Below, piece after piece: positions 13,807-21,726 of a stretch of DNA of 30,916 nucleotides. The notes under the pieces were generated by a model. It did no database searches. It worked only from the letters and a program-made list of their open reading frames with translations, and had not been told where the DNA came from. The translations under genes and the position numbers were made by a program. The stretch comes from Porphyromonadaceae bacterium UBA3318. GTDB taxonomy: Bacteria; Bacteroidota; Bacteroidia; Bacteroidales; Muribaculaceae. The stretch covers positions 1 to 30,916 of the forward strand of contig DESI01000024.1 in NCBI GenBank assembly GCA_002361235.1, in the 5' to 3' direction. Position 1 is the stretch's first letter. Every line of letters begins with the position of its first letter.

Positions 13807-16601
13807 TTCTCCAGCTTTGGTTTGAGATATTGGCCTGTATAGCTGTCCGGGCATTCGGCTATCTGTTCGGGAGTGCCTGTGGCCACTACGTTGCCTCCGG
13901 CCTCGCCACCTTCCGGACCTATGTCTATCACCCAGTCGGCGCACTTAACTACATCCATGTTGTGCTCGATGATGATTACGGTGTTTCCTTTGTCCACCAG
14001 GCGGTTCAGCGACTTCATCAGCACCGAGATGTCGTTGAAGTGCAGTCCGGTGGTCGGCTCGTCGAAGATGAAGATGGTGCCCTGCTGTTTCTCCTGGGCT
14101 ATGAACCATGCCAGTTTCACGCGCTGGTTCTCACCGCCGGACAGGGTGGACGATGACTGGCCAAGCTTGATATAACCCAACCCAACATCCTGCAAAGGCT
14201 TCAGCCGCTTCACTATTCGTTTCTCGTCCGTGCCGTTTACCTCCGAGAAGAACTCGATGGCCTGGTTCACGGTCATGTCCAGCACGTCGTGGATGTTCTT
14301 GCCCCGGTATTCCACGTCAAGCACCTCCTGTTTGAAGCGCTTGCCATGACAGCAGTCGCATTCCACCTTGATGTCGGCCATGAACTGCATGGGGATGGTT
14401 ATGGTGCCTTCGCCCTGGCATTCCTCGCAACGGCCGCCGTCGGTGTTGAACGAGAAATAGGCCGGTGTATAGCCCATCTGCTTCGCCAACTGCTGCTCGC
14501 TGAACAGCTTGCGGATTTCGTCGTATGCCTTCAGGTAAGTGGCGGGATTGCTGCGCGACGACGTGCCGATAGGGTTCTGGTCCACGAATTCGATACCGGT
14601 CACTTCCCTGATGTCGCCGGTGATGGCGCGGTGTGTGCCTGGCGTATCGCCCGCTTCCCCCAGTGTACGAAGCATTCCCTTGTACAGAATCTCGTGTACA
14701 AGTGTAGACTTGCCGCTTCCGCTTACGCCCGTCACTACAGTCATTACGTTCAGCGGGAAGGTTACGTCGATGTCCTTCAGATTGTTTTCGGCCGCGCCTT
14801 CCACCTTGACGTTCTTTTTCCACCGGCGTCTGCGATCGGGAACCGGTATGGTGCGGTTGCCTTGCAGGAAGTCGATGGTGTACGAGCCTGATTTGTTCTT
14901 ATTCATAAGCGATTTCTTCAGGTCGCCCTGAAATATGATTTTGCCTCCGAGGCGTCCGGCATCAGGACCTATGTCCACGATTTCGTCGGCGGCAAGCATG
15001 ATGTCCTCGTCATGTTCCACCACAATCACGGTGTTGCCTATCTGCTGCAGGTTTCTCAGCACCTGTATTAGCTTGTGAGTATCGCGAGAGTGCAGTCCGA
15101 TGGATGGCTCGTCAAGAATGTAGAGCGAACCTACCAGCGAGCTGCCTAACGATGCCGCCAGGTTGATGCGCTGGCTTTCGCCGCCCGACAGCGAGTTGGA
15201 GAGACGGTCGAGTGTGAGGTATCCCAATCCGACGTCCAACAGGAACTGCAGGCGCTGTTTGATTTCCACCAACAGACGTTTGCCCACGGCCTGATCCGTT
15301 TCCGAGAGGGTGAGGGCATCGAACCAAGGCTTGAGGTCCGACACCGGCATACGCACCAGTTCGGTTATGGACTTGCCCCCGATTTTCACATATTCGGCAT
15401 CGGGACGCAGTCGCGAACCGTTGCAGTCGGGACAGGTGGTCTTGCCACGGTAGCGGGCCTTGAGCACGCGGTACTGTATGCGGTCCTGGTTCTTGTCCAG
15501 CCATTTGAAGAATCCGTCGATTCCCTCCCATAGGCTGTTGCCGTGCCACAGAAAGTCCTTCTGAGCCTCGGTCAGATCCTTGTAGGGAACATGCACCGGG
15601 AAGTTATAGCGAGGCGCCAGGTGTATGAACTGCTTCTTCCATTCCGACATCTTGTCGCCGTTCCAGCAGCGTACGCAATTCTGATATACCGACAGGGTCT
15701 TGTCTGGAATCACAAGGTCCTCGCTGATGCCCATCACCTTGCCGAATCCCTCGCACGTGGGACACGCGCCGTAGGGATTGTTGAAGTTGAACATCAGGTC
15801 AGACGGTTCGCGGAATTCCATGCCGTCGGCCACGAACTGACGCGAGAATGAGTGCTGATGCACACCATCCTTGCCCCACAGCTTGATGACGGCCTTGTGG
15901 CCACCCTCAAACCAGGCGGTCTCCAGCGAGTCGGTGAAACGCGAGATCTCGTCCTTGTCCGACGATACGGACAGACGGTCTATCAGGAGCTTGTAATCGT
16001 CCGGATGCAGTTTGTCGGCCTGCTCCAACAGGTCGGTTATGTCAAGAAATTCGCCGTCCTTTTCAAGACGGGTATATCCTTCTTTCAGGTAAATGTCAAG
16101 CTGCTGTGCGAACGTACGACCTACCGGCACGTTGATGTCGGCCAATACAGCCATGCGCGTTCCTTCGGGATAGGATAGGGCGGTCCTGACTATGTCCTCA
16201 ATGGTATGCTTGCGCACCTCGGTGCCTGAGACCGGTGAGTAAGTGTGCCCTATGCGGGCGAAAAGCATACGCAGGTAATCGTAGATTTCGGTCGCGGTGC
16301 CGACGGTGGAGCGAGGGTTGCGCGTGTTTACCTTCTGTTCGATGGCTATGGCCGGCGGCAGCCCCTTTATGTAGTCGCATTCCGGCTTCGACATGCGGCC
16401 TAAGAACTGGCGGGCGTACGACGACAGGCTCTCCACATAACGGCGCTGGCCCTCGGCATAGAGCGTGTCGAACGCCAGCGACGACTTGCCGCTGCCGCTC
16501 ACGCCGGTCATCACTATGAATTTTCCTAACGGAAGCTCAAGGTCTATGTTCTTCAGATTGTTGACCCTGGCCCCTTTTATGCTGATTTTCTTATTTTCCA
16601 T
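13803..16601 (-). CDS. uvrA: Excinuclease ABC subunit A
   Basis: A 932-residue DNA damage-recognition ATPase of nucleotide excision repair, working with UvrB and UvrC. There are two ABC modules: the first Walker A is GVSGSGKSS (residues 33-41), and the second is GVSGSGKST in the C-terminal half. The signatures are LSGGESQRINLA and LSGGENQRVKLA, with Walker B LDEPSIGLH and FDEPTTGLH. Zinc-binding pairs CPTCEG, CPDCNG and CEECQG/CDCCHG are all present, and SYARQFLGRM near the N-terminus is typical. It is full length and intact. Bacteroidales often carry more than one uvrA, so this may not be the only copy. It is followed by a coupled lipoprotein gene. Confidence 0.98.
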   Translation of the reverse strand: MENKKISIKGARVNNLKNIDLELPLGKFIVMTGVSGSGKSSLAFDTLYAEGQRRYVESLSSYARQFLGRMSKPECDYIKGLPPAIAIEQKVNTRNPRSTVGTATEIYDYLRMLFARIGHTYSPVSGTEVRKHTIEDIVRTALSYPEGTRMAVLADINVPVGRTFAQQLDIYLKEGYTRLEKDGEFLDITDLLEQADKLHPDDYKLLIDRLSVSSDKDEISRFTDSLETAWFEGGHKAVIKLWGKDGVHQHSFSRQFVADGMEFREPSDLMFNFNNPYGACPTCEGFGKVMGISEDLVIPDKTLSVYQNCVRCWNGDKMSEWKKQFIHLAPRYNFPVHVPYKDLTEAQKDFLWHGNSLWEGIDGFFKWLDKNQDRIQYRVLKARYRGKTTCPDCNGSRLRPDAEYVKIGGKSITELVRMPVSDLKPWFDALTLSETDQAVGKRLLVEIKQRLQFLLDVGLGYLTLDRLSNSLSGGESQRINLAASLGSSLVGSLYILDEPSIGLHSRDTHKLIQVLRNLQQIGNTVIVVEHDEDIMLAADEIVDIGPDAGRLGGKIIFQGDLKKSLMNKNKSGSYTIDFLQGNRTIPVPDRRRRWKKNVKVEGAAENNLKDIDVTFPLNVMTVVTGVSGSGKSTLVHEILYKGMLRTLGEAGDTPGTHRAITGDIREVTGIEFVDQNPIGTSSRSNPATYLKAYDEIRKLFSEQQLAKQMGYTPAYFSFNTDGGRCEECQGEGTITIPMQFMADIKVECDCCHGKRFKQEVLDVEYRGKNIHDVLDMTVNQAIEFFSEVNGTDEKRIVKRLKPLQDVGLGYIKLGQSSSTLSGGENQRVKLAWFIAQEKQQGTIFIFDEPTTGLHFNDISVLMKSLNRLVDKGNTVIIIEHNMDVVKCADWVIDIGPEGGEAGGNVVATGTPEQIAECPDSYTGQYLKPKLEK

Positions 16602-16677
16602 TTGCTATCACAATGTATAACAAATTTGAGGCCAATAATATTGCAAATGACAAGGTCGGAAATTATCAAGACAACAA

Positions 16678-16696
16678 AAGGCGGGATTCCCGCCTT
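16678..16696 (-). terminator. Hairpin with minus-strand T-tract
   Basis: Stem AAGGCGGG (16678-16685) with CCCGCCTT (16689-16696) and a 3-base loop. Read on the minus strand it is followed by TTGTTGTCTTG, like an intrinsic terminator. It sits upstream of uvrA, where no known gene needs one. Confidence 0.55.
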
Positions 16697-16720
16697 CTGT
16701 GTCTGTATGGAATGTTTTGT

Positions 16721-16790
16721 TTAGGCATCGTTCCTTAAAAAAATATATACGCCGCCCCAGCGGTGTGAAAATTTAAGGAACGATGCCTTA
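16721..16790. repeat. Inverted repeat with nested hairpin, possibly MITE-like
   Basis: Perfect 16-base arms (16724-16739 and 16772-16787, outer end GGCATCGTTCC) are flanked on both sides by TTA (16721-16723, 16788-16790), which could be a target duplication. Inside is a 7-bp stem (16749-16755 / 16760-16766) that on the minus strand precedes a run of T. It could be a small non-autonomous element or an RNA control structure. Confidence 0.55.
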
Positions 16791-16908
16791 CTGTATTGAC
16801 CTCATTTCTCAGTTCTATAAACGCCCCCCCCAACTTCTTTACCATAAACTAATAAATGGAAATGATCGTTACTTCATTAAGCAACAGAACGTAACAGATC
16901 AAAATATT

Positions 16909-17745
16909 ATGAAAAGAACTTTCGCACTTATTCTTTTTATGGCGATATCATCTGCCTTCGGGCTTTTCGCACAGCAAACCAAGACTCTTGAACTGAAAGG
17001 CTCGCAGGGCAGTCTGTATGCCTTGCTTCAAAGACCCGATACGTCGGATAAAATGCCACTTGTGATATTGTGTCACGGCTTTGGAGGTGACTGCCAGTCC
17101 GGGCTGTTACAGGATATAGCGGATGACCTGTATCAAGACGGCATTGCAAGTCTACGGTTTGATTTCAACGGCCATGGCAAGAGCGAGGGACTTTTTCAGA
17201 ACATGACAGTGCCAAATGAAATCGAGGACCTTAAGGACGTGATAAAGTGGGCGCAACAGCAGTCATGGGTGGAAAACATATCTTTATTGGGACATTCTCA
17301 GGGTGGTGTCGTGGTCAGCATGACGGCCGGCGAGTTGGGCGATAAGGTCATAAAGAGTGTCGTCCTTATGGCGCCTGCGGCCGTGCTTCGTGACGATGCG
17401 TTGCGTGGCAGCACGATGGGCGCGCAGTATGATCCGTGGAATATGACGGCGGAATATATACAATTGCCGTTCGGGGGATTGAAATTAGGACGTCAGTATA
17501 TCGAGACGGCGGTGAATCTGCCGATTTATGATACTGCTTTTAATTACGACGGGCCGGTGCTCGTGATTCACGGCACACATGACCGTGTCGTGCCTTACAC
17601 ATACGGAGAGCGATACAATCAGGGATACAGGCACAGCGCCATGAAGCTGATTCCCGGCGAGGACCACGGTTTCAGCGTCAATACTGCCGAAGCCGCGCTT
17701 TATGCATCCGACTGGCTGACAAAGCAGCTGCAGGACGGCAAGTAA
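16909..17745 (+). CDS. Secreted alpha/beta hydrolase, feruloyl-esterase-like
   Basis: A 278-residue alpha/beta hydrolase. The start at 16909 is chosen because it opens a normal signal peptide (MKRTFALILF through FGLFAQ); the 42-residue upstream extension is not protein-like. The oxyanion region is CHGFGGD, the nucleophile elbow GHSQGG has Ser130, and the acid and base are Asp225 (GTHDRVVP) and His253 (GEDHGF). The pattern fits cinnamoyl/feruloyl esterase-type serine hydrolases of gut Bacteroidales, which split esters on plant polysaccharides or small esters. The substrate is inference. It is transcribed alone. Confidence 0.85.
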   Translation: MKRTFALILFMAISSAFGLFAQQTKTLELKGSQGSLYALLQRPDTSDKMPLVILCHGFGGDCQSGLLQDIADDLYQDGIASLRFDFNGHGKSEGLFQNMTVPNEIEDLKDVIKWAQQQSWVENISLLGHSQGGVVVSMTAGELGDKVIKSVVLMAPAAVLRDDALRGSTMGAQYDPWNMTAEYIQLPFGGLKLGRQYIETAVNLPIYDTAFNYDGPVLVIHGTHDRVVPYTYGERYNQGYRHSAMKLIPGEDHGFSVNTAEAALYASDWLTKQLQDGK

Positions 17746-17862
17746 TACGAATGATACCTAAGAAGTCCACAAATCAAGATTGAGACAAGTCCTTTCCTGC
17801 GTCATTGACTAATCACGATGTACGCAGCCGGGATCGGTCTATTCTAAATTTTTATCAATATT

Positions 17863-18318
17863 TTATTGTTTTTCCAGATAAATCATGTCACATAACGTTA
17901 TCCCTTCCTCAATGATGGGGGTGGGGTAATTATCTGTGAAAAAATTGGGGACTCGGTGCGAATAGGAATAGCCGCATGATTTATAGAACCTCAGTGTAGA
18001 GGGCGTTTCTCCAGTTCCAAGAATAATTCTTTTGTTTGGATGTTGTGATTCCACATATTCAAGCATCCGGCGACCGTATCCATGCTTTCTGTATTCAGTT
18101 TCGACGGCAAGATTTTTTATTTCAACAGTATCAGAATCAAGACTAACGATTACGCAAATTGCGATAGACTTACGGTTAAGAAAGCCGACATAAAGGGTTC
18201 CCGAATCAAGGTACCGGTCAATCATAGATTCCGATTCATCACCAATAAGAAGTAGTGGAAGGTACTGTTTCTTATTACTAAAGGTCTCAATTATAGTAAA
18301 ATTGTCTACGGTTTCCAT
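17863..18318 (-). CDS. GNAT-family N-acetyltransferase
   Basis: A 151-residue single-domain GNAT. The acetyl-CoA motif A is VEIKNLAVETEYRKHGYGRR, with the R-x-x-G-x-G pyrophosphate loop. Downstream, FYKSCGYSYSHRVPNFFTD matches YvbK-like acetyltransferases. The acceptor substrate is unknown. The ATG at 18318 lies only four bases after a TAATTTTG -7 box (18330-18323), so the mRNA may be leaderless. It is a lone gene between the hydrolase (convergent) and the AraC gene (divergent). Confidence 0.85.
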   Translation of the reverse strand: METVDNFTIIETFSNKKQYLPLLLIGDESESMIDRYLDSGTLYVGFLNRKSIAICVIVSLDSDTVEIKNLAVETEYRKHGYGRRMLEYVESQHPNKRIILGTGETPSTLRFYKSCGYSYSHRVPNFFTDNYPTPIIEEGITLCDMIYLEKQ

Positions 18319-18322
18319 ATCG

Positions 18323-18354
18323 CAAAATTACCAATATTTACAATTTTTTGCAAT
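18323..18354 (-). promoter_or_regulatory. Promoter of the GNAT gene, probably leaderless
   Basis: Minus strand ATTG (-33), 20 bases, TAATTTTG (18330-18323). Because the ATG begins at 18318, transcription would start at or within a base or two of the start codon. Confidence 0.55.
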
Positions 18355-18494
18355 TCAATTATCATATAATCTTGTATCATATCATCTTGAGTAACTTGAG
18401 TTAGATAATTATTATGATTGTTCGGTAGTTTGGCTGACTTTTAATTCGGTAGTGTCGGATTGGAAAAAAAGGTTATTATAACATGGAATCAGAT

Positions 18495-18525
18495 TTTTAC
18501 AAACCAAGAATTATTAATAATTTTG
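18495..18525 (+). promoter_or_regulatory. Promoter of the AraC-family gene
   Basis: TAATTTTG at 18518-18525 is preceded at 19 bases by TTTT (18495-18498), a weak -33. The ATG is at 18546. Confidence 0.5.
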
Positions 18526-18545
18526 CTCCTGAAAACTAAAGCATT

Positions 18546-19445
18546 ATGGCAAACCGGGTAAAATTAGACACGATACGACATCTCAACGATTATTACGGAT
18601 TCGAGCATCTGAATCCGATGATTGCCGTGGGACATTATAATGCAGAGCCGGTGCCCGGCTCGACTACGTACGAATTTGGCGTATATGTCATTTATATTAA
18701 GGAGACCAAGGGATGTAAGCTGAATTACGGACTCACGAAATATGATTTCGATGAGATGTCCGTGACGGCTTTTGCTCCCGGTCAGAAAGTCACCGCCGTA
18801 GTGGAGGAGGGGCAGGAACAGCCACGCTGGACGATGCTTGCCTTCCATCCCGATTTTCTGGTGCGCACGCAGTTAGGGCGTAAGATGTCGTCGTACGGAT
18901 ATTTCTCATACAGCAGCAACGAGGCTCTGCACCTTTCCAAGGAGGAGGTCGATCTGCTGAGCGCAGTGCTATCGCTGATTGAACGCGAGATGAAACACAG
19001 CATAGACCGCCATTCGCGTTCCATCATAATATCTCATCTTGAAGTGTTTCTTGACTATTGCCTGCGTTTCTATGAGCGTCAGTTTTATTCACGCGAGGTA
19101 ATCAACAATACGGTAGTCGAGAAGTTCAACGCCCTGCTTGATGAATATCTGGCCAATGACATCAGCGAACGGGGATTGCCTACCGTGGCCTATTTCGCCG
19201 ACCGGCTGAATCTGTCGGCCGGATACTTCGGCGAGCTTGTCAAGACCAGTACCGGGACAACTGCAAAGGACATGATTGCCGACAGACTGGTCAACGCCGC
19301 GCGCGAGCTGCTCAACGACCTTACCCTCTCGGTAACGCAGGTAGGGGATATGCTCGGCTTCGAATACCCTCAGCATTTTGTCCGCTTCTTCAAGCGCCGC
19401 ACAGGCCGCACCCCGAAAGAATACCGCACAATAGCTATCAACTGA
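18546..19445 (+). CDS. AraC-family transcriptional regulator
   Basis: A 299-residue regulator. The N-terminal 170 residues form a cupin-like sensing domain (VGHYNAEPVPGSTTYEFGVY, FAPGQKV, FHPDFL). The C-terminal 100 residues hold two helix-turn-helix motifs (PTVAYFADRLNLSAGYFGEL and VTQVGDMLGFEYPQHFVRFF) and the family ending RRTGRTPKEYR. It should bind DNA as an activator; the targets are unknown. Neighbours are a GNAT gene (divergent) and a LuxR-type regulator (convergent), neither an obvious target. Many Bacteroidales members of this type sit beside oxidoreductase or efflux genes, absent here. Confidence 0.92.
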   Translation: MANRVKLDTIRHLNDYYGFEHLNPMIAVGHYNAEPVPGSTTYEFGVYVIYIKETKGCKLNYGLTKYDFDEMSVTAFAPGQKVTAVVEEGQEQPRWTMLAFHPDFLVRTQLGRKMSSYGYFSYSSNEALHLSKEEVDLLSAVLSLIEREMKHSIDRHSRSIIISHLEVFLDYCLRFYERQFYSREVINNTVVEKFNALLDEYLANDISERGLPTVAYFADRLNLSAGYFGELVKTSTGTTAKDMIADRLVNAARELLNDLTLSVTQVGDMLGFEYPQHFVRFFKRRTGRTPKEYRTIAIN

Positions 19446-19493
19446 ACAACCCCTAACCGACACAAAACATACAGGGCAGATGAGACACGGCGT

Positions 19494-20252
19494 CTAAAGC
19501 AGACCCATTGACTTGGCCAGGCGGCAGGCTTCGTAGGTGTTCCGCACCTGAAGTTTGGTGATTATTTCCTGTCGGTGACGGCTGACGGTGTGGATGCTGA
19601 TGTTCAGTTGGACGGCGATTTCCGCGCTTTTCATTCCGGTATCGATCATGGCAAGAATCTGACGCTCGCGGAGACTTAGAATCGAGTTGTTTCCTGATGC
19701 CGTCAGTTCCTCTTTTAATCCGGTCGCAGAATTGACGGCAAAGCTCTTTCCTTTGAAATCAAATGGCATCGGGCCGTAAATGCAAATTGCGAGCCTCAGA
19801 TTTTCTCCATTCTCGTCAAAGATATAGTACATCCGGTGCAACACATCGTGAATGGCGCCGTCTTTGAAACGGAACCGCAGTTTTGACATCAGATAATAAT
19901 CGGACTTCTTGCTTTTGGGCAGATGCCTGAGATAATGAAAGAAACGCAACTCCGCTATATATTTTCCCTCCCGTTCCTCGGGCGACATCAGATTCAATAT
20001 CTTGCTTTCCCAGATTGAGTTTTCCTGCTTATAATCGCCGATGTCAAGATTGCGGGCGAATCCGCCGGCAATGATATGGCTATTGCCTTCGACCATATCG
20101 CTGACGACAATCAGGGTATTCTCGACACGCGCCCATAAACGCATGCTGCCTAATATATCGGTCATTGGAATGCCGCCGTCCGATTTGTTGTCGGCACGGA
20201 GCAATCTGTCAAGCGTTTTCCTGTTTTCTGTAAAATGGTTATTTCTGACCAT
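19494..20252 (-). CDS. LuxR-type HTH regulator
   Basis: A 252-residue protein with a C-terminal LuxR/GerE helix-turn-helix (about residues 190-245: LSLRERQILAMIDTGMKSAE, then SIHTVSRHRQEIITKL). The N-terminal part looks PAS-like (LRFRFKDGAIHDVLHRMYYI) and probably senses a small signal. It lacks a receiver domain, so it is not a classic response regulator. It is divergent from the sugar acetyltransferase/DUF1349 pair and shares an overlapping palindromic promoter with it, which suggests mutual control. Signal and targets unknown. Confidence 0.88.
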   Translation of the reverse strand: MVRNNHFTENRKTLDRLLRADNKSDGGIPMTDILGSMRLWARVENTLIVVSDMVEGNSHIIAGGFARNLDIGDYKQENSIWESKILNLMSPEEREGKYIAELRFFHYLRHLPKSKKSDYYLMSKLRFRFKDGAIHDVLHRMYYIFDENGENLRLAICIYGPMPFDFKGKSFAVNSATGLKEELTASGNNSILSLRERQILAMIDTGMKSAEIAVQLNISIHTVSRHRQEIITKLQVRNTYEACRLAKSMGLL

Positions 20253-20313
20253 TGCCGGTTACTGTTTAGCTTGTTAACTTTGCAAAGTTAATCAACCAAG
20301 TGGTTATAAACAA
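20252..20313. promoter_or_regulatory. Face-to-face divergent promoters sharing an 18-bp palindrome
   Basis: The palindrome TTAACTTTGCAAAGTTAA (20274-20291) contains TAACTTTG on both strands (20275-20282 and 20290-20283). Each has a TTG exactly 20 bases upstream: 20252-20254 for the rightward gene and 20313-20311 for the leftward gene. The two -7 boxes abut, so polymerase could occupy only one direction at a time. Confidence 0.7.
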
Positions 20314-20315
20314 GT

Positions 20316-20876
20316 ATGACTGAAAAGGATAAAATGCTTGCGGGCATGATATATGATGCCAATAACGATCCGGCCCTTATCGCCGAGCGGCTGGAATGCA
20401 AGGAGTTATGCCGCGATTACAACGACCTGCGCCCTCGCGAGACAGAGGCCCGCGATGCGCTGTTGCGCAAAATTCTTGGCGGGGCCGGAACGGGATTACT
20501 CATCGAGCAGCCCTTTTACTGCGATTATGGTTACAATATCAGGGTAGGCGATAATTTCTACGCCAACTTCAATCTTGTCATTTTAGACGAGGCGCCGGTG
20601 ACATTGGGTGACAATGTGTTCATCGCTCCCGACTGCGGCTTCTATACGGCCGGACATCCCATAGAGGCTGCCGAGCGCAATAAAGGACTGGAGTATGCAC
20701 GTCCCATCACTGTCGGCGACAACGTATGGATTGGAGCCGGGGTCACGGTACTGGCGGGAGTCACTATCGGGGATAACTGCGTTATCGGGGCCGGCAGTGT
20801 CGTCGTAGGGGACATCCCTGCAAATTGCGTAGCCGTAGGCAACCCGTGTAAAGTCATAAAAACAATTAATAATTGA
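20316..20876 (+). CDS. Sugar O-acetyltransferase (maltose/galactoside type)
   Basis: A 186-residue left-handed beta-helix acetyltransferase of the Maa/LacA/NodL type. The N-terminal Mac domain (MTEKDKMLAGMIYDANNDP) is followed by hexapeptide repeats. The catalytic His114 is in YTAGHPI and the late coils read VTVLAGVTIGDNCVIGAGSVV (shown in part), ending GNPCKVIK. It uses acetyl-CoA to acetylate sugars such as maltose or glucose in the cytosol. Length and motifs are complete. It is the first gene of a two-gene unit with the DUF1349 protein and is divergent from the LuxR-type regulator, which may control it. Confidence 0.93.
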   Translation: MTEKDKMLAGMIYDANNDPALIAERLECKELCRDYNDLRPRETEARDALLRKILGGAGTGLLIEQPFYCDYGYNIRVGDNFYANFNLVILDEAPVTLGDNVFIAPDCGFYTAGHPIEAAERNKGLEYARPITVGDNVWIGAGVTVLAGVTIGDNCVIGAGSVVVGDIPANCVAVGNPCKVIKTINN

Positions 20877-20877
20877 T

Positions 20878-21537
20878 ATGAAAAAGAATATACTAATCGC
20901 TGTATTTGCGATTCTGTCCGGGCTATCCGTATCCGCCCAGACGCTTGAAAAGATGAACTGGTTCAACGAGCCTGCCAACTGGCAGATCAACGGTGGTACA
21001 CTGATTATGGATGTCACTCCCAACAGCGACTATTGGCGCATATCCCATTACGGATTCACGGTCGATGACGCTCCATTCTATTACGCTGAATATGGCGGCG
21101 AGTTCGAGGCCAAGGTTAAAATCTCGGGCGATTATAAGGTTAGGTTCGACCAGGCCGGAATGATGATACGCCTCGACCACGAGAACTATATCAAGACCGG
21201 CATCGAGTTTGTGGACGGCAAATACAATCTCAGCACCGTAGTGACGCACAAGACTTCCGACTGGAGCGTCATAGCGCTCGACCGTCCGGTGGATTATATA
21301 TGGATCAAGGCTGTGCGACGCCTTGACGCGGTGGAGATTTTCTATTCGTTCGACGACAAGGAATATCAGATGATGCGCAACGCTTGGGTAGAGGCAAACC
21401 ATCCCGTCAAAATCGGAATGTTCGCCGCATGTCCCGACGGCAACGGTTTCAAGGCGAGATTCGAGAACTTTACCGTCAGACATCTGCCTGACACCCGGCG
21501 CACTCAGTGGCTCAGGAACAACGCTGAAAATAACTGA
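20878..21537 (+). CDS. Secreted DUF1349 (concanavalin-like) protein
   Basis: A 219-residue protein with a Sec signal peptide (ending SVSAQ). The mature protein matches DUF1349: WFNEPANWQINGGTLIM, DYWRISHYGF, FDQAGMMIRLDHENYIKTGI (20 residues shown), SDWSVIALD and VKIGMFAACPDGNGFKARF. This family has a concanavalin-like jelly-roll fold and may bind or cleave carbohydrate; activity is not established. It starts one base after the acetyltransferase stop, so the two are translated together, pointing to a shared role in sugar metabolism. Confidence 0.88.
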   Translation: MKKNILIAVFAILSGLSVSAQTLEKMNWFNEPANWQINGGTLIMDVTPNSDYWRISHYGFTVDDAPFYYAEYGGEFEAKVKISGDYKVRFDQAGMMIRLDHENYIKTGIEFVDGKYNLSTVVTHKTSDWSVIALDRPVDYIWIKAVRRLDAVEIFYSFDDKEYQMMRNAWVEANHPVKIGMFAACPDGNGFKARFENFTVRHLPDTRRTQWLRNNAENN

Positions 21538-21726
21538 CAAGAATAAAATGACACGTGCAGCGCCTTAATTGCCATCCCAAAAACACGATTAAGACGGTAT
21601 AAAGTACATGGTTTTGCGATTATAACCGCAGAATGACACTAAGCTGAATTTAGTGATTGTATCATGGCTTTTTAAACAATTATAATCGGATAAATGTTGT
21701 GTATAGTGAGAACCAGAACTACCACT

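Larger units (their letters stand above)
16602..16908. other. Divergent intergenic region with two hairpins
   Basis: The 307-base gap between uvrA (leftward) and the hydrolase (rightward) has no supportable gene. It contains a compact hairpin (16678-16696), a 66-base inverted repeat (16723-16788) and a C-run near 16827. I found no clean TAnnTTTG box for either gene; a weak CAAATTTG on the minus strand near 16627-16620 could serve uvrA. Confidence 0.6.

Noticed and set aside
13807..13944. N-terminal extension of the small lipoprotein
   Set aside because: It lies wholly within uvrA and is Arg-rich antisense-type sequence; the ATG at 13806 starts a normal signal peptide and couples to the uvrA stop.
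21637..21655. Short inverted repeat CACTAA/TTAGTG before the CorC/HlyC gene
   Set aside because: Only six base pairs with no T-tract or promoter relation; chance is likely.
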